NCBI GenBank assembly: GCA_003265685.1
Contig: KZ836130.1
Location: 1 to 33,150, forward strand
DNA length: 33,150 nt
From: Piscinibacter caeni
Lineage (GTDB): Bacteria > Pseudomonadota > Gammaproteobacteria > Burkholderiales > Burkholderiaceae_C
Direction: 5' to 3'
The notes under the pieces were generated by a model. The model ran no database searches, had not been told where the DNA came from, and saw only the letters and a program-made list of their open reading frames with translations. Positions 1 to 7,976 of the stretch are shown one piece after another; the first letter of the stretch is position 1; every line of letters starts with the position of its first letter. The position numbers and the translations under genes are program-made.

Positions 1-262
1 AGCCGCGCGGCTGCGCGCCGAGCAGGCGGCCGCCGCAGCCAAGGCGGCGGCTGCGGCCAAGCCGGCACCGGCCCCGCCGCCGCCCCCGCCCGCCCCGGCG
101 CCGGCCCCGCGCCAGACCGTGGCCGAGATCTGCAGCGCCACCAACCTGCTGCTGCGCGGCGCCTGCGAGCAACGCGAGTGCGGCAAGCCCGGCACGGCGG
201 ACGACGCGACCTGCATCAAGCTCAAGGAGCGCGAGCAGCGCCGCTTGTTCAACCAGCCGTGA
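1..262 (+). CDS. C-terminal end of an unidentified Cys-containing protein (partial)
   Basis: The frame is open from the left edge (first full codon at base 2) to a TGA at 260-262, giving 86 visible residues. They begin with an Ala-rich, charged stretch, pass into an Ala/Pro linker, and end in a compact tail of about 45 residues with four cysteines (in contexts EIC, GAC, REC and TC) before the terminal residues FNQP. The Ala/Pro region looks like a flexible spacer joining an unseen N-terminal domain to a small Cys-bearing C-terminal module, which might be disulfide-bonded or metal-binding. I do not recognise the family with confidence and cannot name a function. It converges on the Hsp33 gene, with 36 bases between the two stops and no clear terminator there. 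Confidence 0.6.
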   Translation, partial: AARLRAEQAAAAAKAAAAAKPAPAPPPPPPAPAPAPRQTVAEICSATNLLLRGACEQRECGKPGTADDATCIKLKEREQRRLFNQP

Positions 263-298
263 TGTCCGCCCCCGGCCACTCACTCCGGCGCAGCAGCG

Positions 299-1261
299 CT
301 AGTTGACGGCGTCCGAGCCGGGCGGCCGCTGGCCGGCCGGGGCGAACAGCCCGCCGACGTCGATGGCGTCGAAGTGGTACTTCTGGCCGCAGAAGTCGCA
401 GCCGACCTCGGCGCGGCCCTGCTCGGCAATGATGCCGTCGACCTCCTCGCGCCCGAGCCCGCGCAGCATGCCGGCCACGCGCTCGCGCGAGCAGGTGCAG
501 GCGAAGCGCGGTGCGAGCGGCTCGAAGCGCCGCACGTCCTCCTCCCAGAACAGGCGGCGCAGCAGCGTGTCGGCGTCCAGGCCGAGCAGTTCCTCGCGCG
601 TCAGCGTGGCGGCCAGGTGGGCGATGCGGTTGAAGTGCTCGTTCAGCCCGATCTCGTCCTCGTTGCGGGCCGAGCCTGCCAGGTTGCCGGCGCCCTCGAC
701 CGGCAGGCGCTGGATCAGCAGCCCGGCGGCGACCCGCTCGTCGGCGGCGAGCACCAGCCGGGTGTCGAGCTGCTCGGACTGCAGCATGTAGTGCTCCAGC
801 ACCTGCGAGAGCTGCTGCAGCGGCTCGCGCCGGTCGCCATGCAGCGGCACGATGCCCTGGTAGGGCTGCTGCCCGGGCTTCTTGTCCTTCGGGTCGAGCG
901 TGATCGCGCAGCGGCCCTGGCCGTGCAGGTTGAGCATCGCCTCCAGGCGAGCATCGGCCAGCACCTCGCCCACCACCTTGGCCGTCACGCGGAAGGCCAG
1001 GTCGGGCTGCACCTCGGCCACCGCGAGCTTGACCGGCCCGTCGCCGAACACCTGCAGCACCAGCGCCCCGTTGAACTTGATGTTGGCCTGCATCAGCGCG
1101 CCTGCCGCGGCCATCTCGCCGAGCAGCTGCTGCACCGGCGGCGGGAAGGCGTCGTTCGCCCGGACCCGGCGCGCCAGCACCTCCTGCCAGGCATCGTCGA
1201 GTCGCACCAGCATGCCGCGCACCGGCAGGCCCTCGAACAGGAACTTGTGCAGCTCCGACAT
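299..1261 (-). CDS. hslO: Hsp33 redox-regulated molecular chaperone
   Basis: The 320-residue product matches Hsp33, a cytoplasmic holdase chaperone activated by oxidative unfolding. The C-terminal zinc centre is intact: Cys255 and Cys257 form the CxC pair and Cys288 and Cys291 the CxxC pair (GCDFCGQ). In the family these bind zinc when reduced and form disulfides on oxidation. The N-terminal region has the expected opening (FLFEGLPVRG) and the substrate-binding core. Length is slightly above the E. coli protein (about 290), partly from a short tail after the zinc domain. The ATG shares one base with the upstream stop (TGATG), so translation is probably coupled to the carbonic anhydrase gene. 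It appears to be the last gene of a three-gene operon. Confidence 0.95.
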   Translation of the reverse strand: MSELHKFLFEGLPVRGMLVRLDDAWQEVLARRVRANDAFPPPVQQLLGEMAAAGALMQANIKFNGALVLQVFGDGPVKLAVAEVQPDLAFRVTAKVVGEVLADARLEAMLNLHGQGRCAITLDPKDKKPGQQPYQGIVPLHGDRREPLQQLSQVLEHYMLQSEQLDTRLVLAADERVAAGLLIQRLPVEGAGNLAGSARNEDEIGLNEHFNRIAHLAATLTREELLGLDADTLLRRLFWEEDVRRFEPLAPRFACTCSRERVAGMLRGLGREEVDGIIAEQGRAEVGCDFCGQKYHFDAIDVGGLFAPAGQRPPGSDAVN

Positions 1262-1785
1262 CAACCGATCTTCTTCAGCCCGCGGCGGTAGCGCAGCACC
1301 TTCTCCGCGTAGTGCACCGCCCCCTGGCGGAGGCGCTCGAACTGCTCGGGGCTGAGCTGGCGCACCACCTTGGCCGGCGAGCCGACGATCAGCGAGCCGT
1401 CCGGGAATTCCTTGCCCTCGGTGACCAGCGCGCCGGCGCCGACCAGGCAGTTGCGCCCGATCTTCGCGCCGTTCAGCACCACCGCCTGGATGCCCACCAG
1501 CGAGCCGTCGCCGATCGCGCAGCCGTGCAGCGTGACCTGGTGGCCGATGGTCACGTCGGCGCCGATCACCAGCGGGAAGCCGATGTCGGTGTGCAGCACG
1601 CTGCCGTCCTGCACGTTCGAGCCGCGCCCGACGGTGATCCACTCGTTGTCGCCGCGCAGGATCGCGCCGAACCAGGCGCTCGCCCCCTCCTGCAGCTCGA
1701 CCTTGCCGATCACCTGCGCGCTGTCGGCCACCCAGGCCGTGTCGGCGATGCGCGGGGTGTCGTCGCCCAGTTGATAAATGGCCAT
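1261..1785 (-). CDS. Gamma-class carbonic anhydrase family protein
   Basis: This 174-residue protein has the hexapeptide-repeat pattern of a left-handed beta-helix (repeats such as [18 protein letters not shown]) and a C-terminal helix (from about residue 145). His65, His82 and His87 match the three zinc-ligand histidines of gamma carbonic anhydrases (CamH/YrdA/PaaY-like group), which act as trimers with zinc at subunit interfaces. Whether it hydrates CO2 cannot be told from sequence, because many YrdA-like members show little or no measured activity. The gene starts 9 nt after the decarboxylase stop and its TGA overlaps the hslO ATG, which argues for co-transcription. I infer a link to handling CO2 released by the decarboxylase; this is not shown by the sequence. 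Confidence 0.9.
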   Translation of the reverse strand: MAIYQLGDDTPRIADTAWVADSAQVIGKVELQEGASAWFGAILRGDNEWITVGRGSNVQDGSVLHTDIGFPLVIGADVTIGHQVTLHGCAIGDGSLVGIQAVVLNGAKIGRNCLVGAGALVTEGKEFPDGSLIVGSPAKVVRQLSPEQFERLRQGAVHYAEKVLRYRRGLKKIG

Positions 1786-1794
1786 GGCCGGAGT

Positions 1795-3735
1795 TTAGAG
1801 CCGGCGGTTGGCGGCCTCGTCGGCGCGGGTCATCACGCGCAGGCAGGGCGTGTAGCCGTCGTGCACCACGCCGTGCAGGTCGGTGCGCTTGTGCGAACGC
1901 ATCAGCGAGAGCAGGAACTGCACGATCTCGCGCGTGATCACCTGCCCCGGCACCAGCGCCGGGATGCCCGGCGGGTACGGCGTGATCTGGTCGGCGCAGA
2001 TGCGGCCGTCGAGCGCCGGATTGGCGTGTTCGTCGTCGTCGATCAGCGGCAGCAGTTCGCCCTCGCAGTAGAAGGCGTCGCGCGGCAGGTAGTGCAGCTC
2101 GGTGAAGCCGGCGATCTCGGGCGCGCGCACCAGCTTGCGCGGCGCCCTCGCCTCGCGCGCCAGGCGCAGCAGCGCGTCGTGCAGGCGCGAGACCTTGCTG
2201 CGCGTGGTGCCGATGGTCAGCAGCAGCGTCACGGTGTTGAAGGTCGACTTCTCCACCTGGATGTTGAAGCGCTCGAACAGCACCTGCTGGAACTCGGCCA
2301 CCGTGAAGCCGGATTTCGAGATGTCCACGGTGATCTTGGTCGGGTCCAGCCGGATGCCGTCGCCGTGCACCTCGGCCGGCAGCAGGTCGGTCAGCGTCAG
2401 GGCCTGGAACGCGTTGGTCGCATCGATCGCCTCGCGCAGCTCCTCGGCCAGCTCGAGCGTGCGCTGCAGCAGCTTGTAGCCTTCCATCATGGCCTGCTGG
2501 CGACCGACGTCCAGGCTGGCGATGATCCCGTACTGCGGGCTGGTCGACGCGTGCATGTTGAAGTTCTCGCGGAACAGGTGCGCGTCGAAGTCCGGGTCGT
2601 TCACGTGGATCATGCTCGCCTGGCTGAGCGCCGAGAGCACCTTGTGGGTCGACTGCGTCGCGTAGTCCGCGCCGGCCTCCATGGCGGTGGGCCGCAACGC
2701 CGGGTGGAAACGCGCGTGGGCGTACCAGGCCTCGTCGATGATCACCTTGATGCCCTTGGCGTGCGCCGCGGCGATGATGGGCGGCAGGTCGTAGCGCAGG
2801 CCGTCGTAGGTGCAGGAGGTCAGGATCAGCGCCTTGGCGTCCGGGTGCGCCTCGATGGCCTCGAACAGCGTCTTCTTCGGCACCGGCCCGAACAGCCCGT
2901 AGGTGCGGTTCACCGAGCTGTTCAGGTAGACCGGCCGTGCGCCCGACAGCACCACGCCGTGGTGCACCGACTTGTGGCAGTTGCGGTCCAGCAGCAGCTT
3001 GTCGCCCGGCGCGAGCAGCGTCTGGAAGATCACCTTGTTCGCCGTCGAGGTGCCGTTGGTCGCGAAGAAGGTGCGCTGCGCGCCGAAGGCACGTGCGGCC
3101 ATGTCCTGCGCCTGCGCGATCACGCCTTTCGGGTCGAGCAGCGAGTCGAGCATGTCCACCGAGACGGACAGGTCGGCGCGCAGCAGGTTCTCTCCGACGA
3201 ACTCGTGGAAGCCCGCGGCCCAGGGGCTGGCACGCAGGCTGTCGCCCGACGAGTGGCCGGGGGTGTGCCAGGCGTCCTTGGCCATCAGCACGTACTCGCG
3301 CAACGCGTCGAAGAAGGGCGTGCGGGACTTCTCCTGGATCTCGGCCTGGATGATGCGGAACCAGCCGCGCGGGTCGGCCTCGTCGCGGATGAAGAAGCCG
3401 TCGATCGCCTCGCGGATCAGCTCGCCGACGGTCTCCTCGTCGCGCGCGCTGTCGACCAGCACGTACAGGTCGAGCTCGGGGCGCAGGGCGTGCAGCGCGC
3501 TCACCAGCTCGTCGGCACGCCAGCCCTCGCCGCCCAACCCGTCGATCAAGACACTCTGCAGGTCGCCGTCGCCACGCGCGATCTCCAGCGCCTCGGCCGC
3601 GCTGCCCACGCCGCTGAAGGCGATGCCATAGGGGTTGTCGAGGCTCTTCGCGGCGGCCGTCAGGCCCTTGAGCAGGCCGCGGCGCAGCGTGGCATCGGCG
3701 AGGACGAGCAGGACGTGGCTGTGCGGGCGCGGCAT
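1795..3735 (-). CDS. PLP-dependent Orn/Lys/Arg-type decarboxylase
   Basis: The 646-residue protein belongs to the fold-type I family of bacterial biodegradative ornithine, lysine and arginine decarboxylases, which convert a basic amino acid to a diamine or agmatine plus CO2. Residues 1-125 resemble the receiver-like N-terminal wing domain. The PLP domain contains HTPGHSSGD (157-165), the DEAW motif with Asp334 expected to pair with the pyridine nitrogen, and STHK with Lys365 as the predicted Schiff-base lysine. The C-terminal domain begins near residue 505. It is shorter than the classic enterobacterial inducible enzymes (about 710-755 residues). Substrate cannot be assigned from sequence. 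It heads an operon with carbonic anhydrase and hslO and is divergent from the DUF455 gene, 60 nt away. Confidence 0.92.
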   Translation of the reverse strand: MPRPHSHVLLVLADATLRRGLLKGLTAAAKSLDNPYGIAFSGVGSAAEALEIARGDGDLQSVLIDGLGGEGWRADELVSALHALRPELDLYVLVDSARDEETVGELIREAIDGFFIRDEADPRGWFRIIQAEIQEKSRTPFFDALREYVLMAKDAWHTPGHSSGDSLRASPWAAGFHEFVGENLLRADLSVSVDMLDSLLDPKGVIAQAQDMAARAFGAQRTFFATNGTSTANKVIFQTLLAPGDKLLLDRNCHKSVHHGVVLSGARPVYLNSSVNRTYGLFGPVPKKTLFEAIEAHPDAKALILTSCTYDGLRYDLPPIIAAAHAKGIKVIIDEAWYAHARFHPALRPTAMEAGADYATQSTHKVLSALSQASMIHVNDPDFDAHLFRENFNMHASTSPQYGIIASLDVGRQQAMMEGYKLLQRTLELAEELREAIDATNAFQALTLTDLLPAEVHGDGIRLDPTKITVDISKSGFTVAEFQQVLFERFNIQVEKSTFNTVTLLLTIGTTRSKVSRLHDALLRLAREARAPRKLVRAPEIAGFTELHYLPRDAFYCEGELLPLIDDDEHANPALDGRICADQITPYPPGIPALVPGQVITREIVQFLLSLMRSHKRTDLHGVVHDGYTPCLRVMTRADEAANRRL

Positions 3736-3782
3736 GGACGGTGGGCGGTTCGAGGGTGCGCGAGCTTAACAAGGCCCGCCGC

Positions 3783-3788
3783 GATAAT
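3783..3788 (+). promoter_or_regulatory. Candidate -10 element positioned for a near-leaderless transcript
   Basis: GATAAT matches the sigma-70 -10 consensus at five of six positions and stands out in a GC-rich 60-base gap between divergent genes. It ends 7 bases before the ATG at 3796, so transcription starting at the usual distance would begin at or next to the start codon. No Shine-Dalgarno sequence precedes that ATG, which fits. I see no convincing -35 box. Confidence 0.4.
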
Positions 3789-3795
3789 CGGTGCG

Positions 3796-4578
3796 ATGGA
3801 ACTGCGCACCGAGGCCCTGCGGCTGCTTCGCCTCGCCGACCCGGCCGCCAAGGCGCAGGCGGTGCGCGAGCGCTTCGCGGCGCTGCCCGCGGCCGACCCG
3901 GCGCTGGACCTGCCCGAACCCGCCGGCCTGCCCGGTCGCCCCGAGCGGCCACGCCTCGTGCAGCCCAAGGACGTGCCGACCCGCTCGCCGTTCACGCGCG
4001 AAGGCCGTGCCGCGCTGCTGCACGCCATCGCGCACATCGAGTTCAACGCCATCAACCTGGCGCTGGATGCCTGCTGGCGCTTCCCGGGCTTCCCGGCGGC
4101 CTTCTACGCCGACTGGTTCCGCGTCGCCGCCGAGGAGGCGCTGCACTTCACGCTGCTGCGCGGGCACCTGCGGACCCTCGGCGCCGACTACGGCGACTTC
4201 GACGCCCACGACGGCCTGTGGCTGATGACCGCGCGCACCGCGCACGACCCGGTGGCGCGCCTCGCGCTGGTGCCGCGCACGCTCGAGGCGCGCGGGCTGG
4301 ACGCCACGCCGCCGCTGCAGGCCAAGCTGGCGAGGGCCGGCGACGCGCGGGCGGTCGAGATCCTCGACGTGATCCTGCGCGACGAGATCGGCCATGTCGA
4401 GATCGGCAACCGCTGGTACCGCTACGCCTGCGAACGCGCCGGGCTGGACCCGGAGGCGCTCTACCCGACGCTGGTCGAGCGCTACGCGGCGCCTCGCCTG
4501 CGCCCGCCGTACAACGAGGCCGCGCGCCGCGCCGCCGGCTTCAGCCAGGCGGAGATCGACTGGCTCACCCGGTCATGA
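3796..4578 (+). CDS. DUF455 family ferritin-like protein
   Basis: The 260-residue protein matches DUF455, a group with a ferritin-like four-helix bundle. Candidate metal ligands occur in the expected spaced pattern: Glu82 in AHIEFNAIN, Glu113/Glu114 with His117 in AAEEALHF, Glu164 in RTLEARG, and Glu197 with His200 in DEIGHVEIG. This Glu/ExxH layout suggests a carboxylate-bridged di-iron site like that of bacterial monooxygenases and MiaE-type enzymes. The reaction is not known to me. Residues 1-70 form a Pro/Ala-rich lead-in that usually precedes the bundle in this family. The start at 3796 has no ribosome-binding site but lies just after a -10-like sequence. Its TGA overlaps the next gene in an ATGA arrangement. 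Confidence 0.9.
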   Translation: MELRTEALRLLRLADPAAKAQAVRERFAALPAADPALDLPEPAGLPGRPERPRLVQPKDVPTRSPFTREGRAALLHAIAHIEFNAINLALDACWRFPGFPAAFYADWFRVAAEEALHFTLLRGHLRTLGADYGDFDAHDGLWLMTARTAHDPVARLALVPRTLEARGLDATPPLQAKLARAGDARAVEILDVILRDEIGHVEIGNRWYRYACERAGLDPEALYPTLVERYAAPRLRPPYNEAARRAAGFSQAEIDWLTRS

Positions 4579-6089
4579 CGCGCATCTTCGTCGCCGGTTT
4601 CCACCACGAGACCAATACCTTCGCGCCTTCGGTCGCGGACTGGGCGGCCTTCGAGACCGGCTCCGGCTACCCGCCCTTTCTGCGCGGCGCGGCGATGCTG
4701 GAGGCGCACCGCGCCGGACCGCTGGCGCTGGCCGGCTTCGCCGCCGAGGCCGACCGGCGCGGCTGGACACTCCTGCCCTCGGCCTGGGCCGGCGCGATGC
4801 CGAGCAACCGCATCACGCGCGACGCCTTCGAGCGCATCGCCGGCACGATCGCCGACGACCTGCGCGAGGCGCTGCGCGATGGCGTCGACGCGCTCTTCCT
4901 CGACCTGCACGGCGCTGCGGTGGCCGAGGGCTGCGACGACGCCGAGGGCGAGTTGCTGGCGCGCCTGCGCGCGCTGGCCGGGCCGGCGCGGCCGATCGTC
5001 GTCTCGCTCGACCTGCACGCCAACCTGAGCGCGGCCATGCTGCGCCACGCCAGCGCGCTGACCGCGTACCGCACCTACCCGCACGTGGACATGCGCGAGA
5101 CCGGCGCGCGTGCCGCGGCGATGCTGGCGCGGCGTCTGGCGGGCGCGTCCGGCGGCTGGCACACCGCGGCCCGCCGCGTGCACTTCCTGCTGCCGCTGAA
5201 CGCACAGTGCACGCTGGTGGAGCCGGCCGCCTCGGTGATGGCGCGGCTCGCGGCGCTGGAGGCGCGCCACGGGCTCGAGCTCGGCTTCGCGATGGGCTTC
5301 TCGGCCGCGGACATCGCCGACTGCGGGCCGGTGCTGTTCGGCCATGGCCGCGACGCGGCGGCGCTGCAGGCGGCGCTCGACGAACTGCACGAAGAGGTGA
5401 CCGGCCGCCGGCGCGAGTGGGCCGTGCCGCTCCTCGCACCGGCCGAGGCGGTGGAGCGCGCGCTCGCGCTGGCCGCCGGCGCCGGGCGCCCGGTGCTGAT
5501 CGCCGACACCCAGGACAACCCGGGCGCCGGCGGCGATGCCAACACCACCGGGCTGCTGCACGCGCTGCTCGCAGCCCGCGCCGGCGAGCGCCTCGGCGGC
5601 GCGGTGGCGCTGGGCCTGCTGTTCGACCCCGAGGCGGCGCGTGCGGCCTGCGCCGCCGGCGTCGGGGCGCGGCTGGCGCTGTCGATCGGCCGGGCCGTGC
5701 CCACCTGGGGCGGCGCGCTCAGCGATCCGCCCGTCCAGGCCGAGGTGCGCGTGCAGGCGGTGCACGACGGCGAACTGCACCTGCACGGGCCGATGACCGA
5801 TGGCCTGCACGCCCGCCTCGGGCCCTGCGCGCGCGTCGAACTCGGCGGCGTGCAGGTGCTGCTGGCCAGCGCGAAGATGCAGATGCTGGATGCCGACCTG
5901 TTCCGCTTCCTCGGCGTCGAGCCGGCGCGCATGAAGCTGCTGGTGCTGAAGAGCTCGGTGCATTTCCGCGCCGCGTTCGCGCCGCTGGCCGGGCCCATCC
6001 TCGTGGCCAAGGCGCCCGGCCCGATGGCTGCCGACCCGGGCGAGCTGCCCTGGACGGCGCTCGATCCACGCACCGCGGTACGCCCGTGA
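4575..6089 (+). CDS. M81 family metallopeptidase, MlrC (microcystinase C)-like
   Basis: The 504-residue protein matches the MlrC/M81 family throughout. It opens with the typical FHHETNTFAP (9-18) and contains FLDLHGA (108-114) and SLDLHAN (144-150), whose Asp and His are the predicted metal ligands. The second domain ends with SSVHFRAAF and an Ala/Pro-rich tail. MlrC of microcystin-degrading sphingomonads hydrolyses the linear peptide products. Most relatives are widespread in proteobacteria, lack the mlrA/B/D partners and have unknown substrates, and I see no such partners here. It overlaps the DUF455 gene by four bases and lies 112 bases before an amino-acid-type ABC transporter, so a role in using a small peptide or amide-like compound is plausible but unproven. 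Confidence 0.92.
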   Translation: MTRIFVAGFHHETNTFAPSVADWAAFETGSGYPPFLRGAAMLEAHRAGPLALAGFAAEADRRGWTLLPSAWAGAMPSNRITRDAFERIAGTIADDLREALRDGVDALFLDLHGAAVAEGCDDAEGELLARLRALAGPARPIVVSLDLHANLSAAMLRHASALTAYRTYPHVDMRETGARAAAMLARRLAGASGGWHTAARRVHFLLPLNAQCTLVEPAASVMARLAALEARHGLELGFAMGFSAADIADCGPVLFGHGRDAAALQAALDELHEEVTGRRREWAVPLLAPAEAVERALALAAGAGRPVLIADTQDNPGAGGDANTTGLLHALLAARAGERLGGAVALGLLFDPEAARAACAAGVGARLALSIGRAVPTWGGALSDPPVQAEVRVQAVHDGELHLHGPMTDGLHARLGPCARVELGGVQVLLASAKMQMLDADLFRFLGVEPARMKLLVLKSSVHFRAAFAPLAGPILVAKAPGPMAADPGELPWTALDPRTAVRP

Positions 6090-6101
6090 AAGCCCGGGCC
6101 C

Positions 6102-6117
6102 GCGGCTTGCAAGCCGC
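6102..6117. repeat. 16-bp perfect palindrome between mlrC-like and ABC genes
   Basis: GCGGCTTGCAAGCCGC is a perfect dyad that can fold as a 6-bp stem with a TGCA loop. It starts 12 bases after the mlrC-like stop. No T-tract follows, so it is not a standard intrinsic terminator. A -10-like TACACT at 6133-6138 lies downstream, so the dyad could alternatively be an operator for the ABC genes. Both roles are inference. Confidence 0.4.
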
Positions 6118-6201
6118 CCCGCGAGGCGCGCTTACACTCCCGGCCACGCCCGCACGCGCCACCGCGCCGAGGCGCACGAGAACATCCCCATCGAGGACTC
6201 C

Positions 6202-7077
6202 ATGACCACCTTCACCACCCGTCGTTTCCTGCAATCGCTCGGCCTGCTGGCCGTGGGCACGCTGCTCGCGGCCTGCGGCAAGAAAGAGGCCGAGACCCCG
6301 GCCGCCGCCTCGGCACCCGCGCCCGTCGCCGCCGCCTCCGAGGCGCCGCCGCCGGCACCCGCGCCCAAGGTCATCGTGGTCGGCACCGACGCGGCCTACG
6401 CACCGTTCGAGTCGCAGAACGAGAAGGGCGAGATCGTCGGCCTGACCATCGACGTGGTGACCGCCGTCGCGCAGAAGGCGGGCATCGAGGTCAAGTTCGT
6501 CAACACCCCGTGGGAAGGCATCTTCAACGCGCTGGCGCAGGGTGACCGCGACATGCTGGCCTCGTCGATCACGATCACCGACGAGCGCAAGCAGACGATG
6601 GACTTCACCAACCCGTACTTCGACGCCTATCAGCTGATCGCCGTGAAGGCGACGTCCAAGGTCGCCAAGTTCGACGACCTGAAGAAGCTCAAGGTCGGCG
6701 TGCAGACCGGCACCACCGGCGACGAGGCCGTCACCAAGCTGCTGGGCAAGAACAGCACCGCGATCAAGCGCTTCGAGTCGACCCCGTTGGCGCTCAAGGA
6801 GCTGGAAGCCGGTGGCGTGGACGCCGTGGTGGCCGACAACGGCGTGGTGATCAACTACGTGACCAACAACCCGGGCGCCAAGTTCAAGACCGTCAGCGAC
6901 AAGGCCTTCGTGCCCGAGCAGTACGGCTTCGCGGTGAAGAAGGGCAACACCGAGCTGCTCGAGAAGCTGAACAAGGGCCTGGCCGACATCAAGGCCGACG
7001 GCACCTACGACAAGATCTACGCCAAGTACTTCGGCGCCGCTGCCGCCGCCGCGCCGGCCGAGGCCGCCTCGAAGTAA
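6202..7077 (+). CDS. ABC transporter substrate-binding lipoprotein, polar/basic amino-acid type
   Basis: The 291-residue protein is a periplasmic binding protein of the SBP_bac_3 family (ArtJ/HisJ/FliY-like). It has a lipoprotein signal with lipobox LAAC (Cys25), so it is probably anchored to a membrane, followed by an Ala/Pro-rich tether to about residue 53. The mature domain begins VIVVGTDAAYAPFES and contains GLTIDVVTAVAQ, DRDMLASSITIT and the hinge-crossing strands typical of the family. The N-terminal TRRFLQ resembles a twin-arginine motif but lacks the spacer residue, so Sec export seems more likely. The C-terminus is Ala-rich after the final helix. The permease gene begins 15 bases after the stop. 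Ligand is unknown; the family binds mainly polar or charged amino acids. Confidence 0.93.
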   Translation: MTTFTTRRFLQSLGLLAVGTLLAACGKKEAETPAAASAPAPVAAASEAPPPAPAPKVIVVGTDAAYAPFESQNEKGEIVGLTIDVVTAVAQKAGIEVKFVNTPWEGIFNALAQGDRDMLASSITITDERKQTMDFTNPYFDAYQLIAVKATSKVAKFDDLKKLKVGVQTGTTGDEAVTKLLGKNSTAIKRFESTPLALKELEAGGVDAVVADNGVVINYVTNNPGAKFKTVSDKAFVPEQYGFAVKKGNTELLEKLNKGLADIKADGTYDKIYAKYFGAAAAAAPAEAASK

Positions 7078-7092
7078 GCCGGGACGGTCGGC

Positions 7093-7845
7093 ATGGACCT
7101 GCGCTGGGAGATCCTGGCCGGCTACGGGCCGCTGTTCCTTGGTGGCCTGTGGATGACGATCCAGCTGACCGTCGTCTCGATCGGCGCGGGCCTCCTGCTG
7201 GGCGTGCTGCTCGGGCTGGTCAGCAGCTCGCGCGATGCGCCCGCGCCCCAGTCCGTGCCGCTCGCCTGGGGACTGGCCGCGGCGCGCCTGCTGACGCGGG
7301 CCTACGTCGCGTTCTTCCGCGGCACGCCGCTGTTCGTGCAGATCCTGCTGGTGCATTTCGCGCTGATGCCTACGCTGGTGCACCCCGACCACGGCCTGCT
7401 GCTGGCCGGCGAGGCGGCACGCGAGTTCCGCCAGAGCCACGGCGCCTTCTTCTCCGGCGCGTTGGCGATGACGCTGAACGCCGGGGCCTACATCTCCGAG
7501 ATCTTCCGCGCCGGCATCCAGAGCATCCACCTGGGCCAGACCCAGGCCGCCTACAGCCTGGGCCTCACCCATGCGCAGTCGATGCGCTACGTGGTGCTGC
7601 CGCAGGCCTTCCGGCGCATGGTGCCGGCGCTGGTCAACGAAGGGGTCACGCTGATCAAGGATTCCTCGCTGGTCTCGGCGATCGGCCTGGCCGAGCTGGC
7701 CCTCGCGGCCCGCACCGTCGCCGGGGCGTATTCCCGCTACTGGGAGCCCTACCTGGCGATCTCGGCGGTGTACCTGGTGCTGACCTTGCTGCTGTCCACC
7801 CTGGCCAAGCGCCTGGAAGCGCCGTCCCACCTGCGCGGCCGCTGA
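7093..7845 (+). CDS. ABC transporter permease, His/Glu/Gln/Arg/opine family
   Basis: The 250-residue inner-membrane protein matches HisM/GlnP-type permeases. It has about five hydrophobic segments, the early motif FFRGTPLFVQILL (74-86), and the EAA-type loop around residues 151-172 (AYSLGLTHAQSMRYVVLP), which docks on the ATPase. An insertion of roughly 30 residues between the third and fourth segments (about 92-118) makes it longer than GlnP. It is co-directional with the binding-protein gene. No ATP-binding subunit is encoded before the porin gene, so the transporter must borrow an ATPase from elsewhere or have lost it. Confidence 0.93.
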   Translation: MDLRWEILAGYGPLFLGGLWMTIQLTVVSIGAGLLLGVLLGLVSSSRDAPAPQSVPLAWGLAAARLLTRAYVAFFRGTPLFVQILLVHFALMPTLVHPDHGLLLAGEAAREFRQSHGAFFSGALAMTLNAGAYISEIFRAGIQSIHLGQTQAAYSLGLTHAQSMRYVVLPQAFRRMVPALVNEGVTLIKDSSLVSAIGLAELALAARTVAGAYSRYWEPYLAISAVYLVLTLLLSTLAKRLEAPSHLRGR

Positions 7846-7926
7846 CATCTCGAAAACACCCTGTCGCGGCAACGCAACGATCCGGGGGTTTTCCTGGGCG
7901 GAGGCCCTAACATTCGAAGCCTCGCT

Positions 7927-7947
7927 CCGGCACTTGTCATGTGCCGG
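7927..7947 (+). promoter_or_regulatory. Leader-region hairpin upstream of the porin
   Basis: CCGGCAC and GTGCCGG form a perfect 7-bp stem around a 7-base loop (TTGTCAT). The hairpin lies about 30 bases before the porin ATG, and the Shine-Dalgarno tract (AAGAAGGA, 7963-7970) follows it, so it is probably in the 5' untranslated region. Porin leaders are common targets for small RNAs and stability control, but no specific regulator can be read here. The rest of the gap 7846-7976 holds a weak -10-like TAACAT at 7908-7913 with no well-spaced -35. Confidence 0.35.
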
Positions 7948-7976
7948 CCAAACTTTCAAACGAAGAAGGAATCCGC

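Noticed and set aside
50-115. Repeated Ala/Pro codons resembling a tandem repeat
   Set aside because: Irregular low-complexity linker coding, without a constant repeat unit.
299-3952. Open frame of more than 1200 codons on the minus strand across three genes
   Set aside because: Its first part is an Arg/Ala/Pro-rich translation in the wrong frame of the decarboxylase and carbonic anhydrase genes; only the tail, Hsp33, is real.
1312-4578. Plus-strand frame of 1088 codons
   Set aside because: Antisense shadow of the decarboxylase and carbonic anhydrase with His/Arg/Val-rich low-complexity composition; only the DUF455 part from 3796 is coding.
4575-6089. Microcystin degradation locus
   Set aside because: Only the MlrC-like gene is present; no mlrA, mlrB or mlrD-like gene is visible, and MlrC relatives are common in bacteria that do not degrade microcystin.
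6217-6240. Twin-arginine export signal in the binding protein
   Set aside because: TRRFLQ lacks the residue between RR and FL of the Tat consensus; an ordinary lipoprotein signal explains it better.
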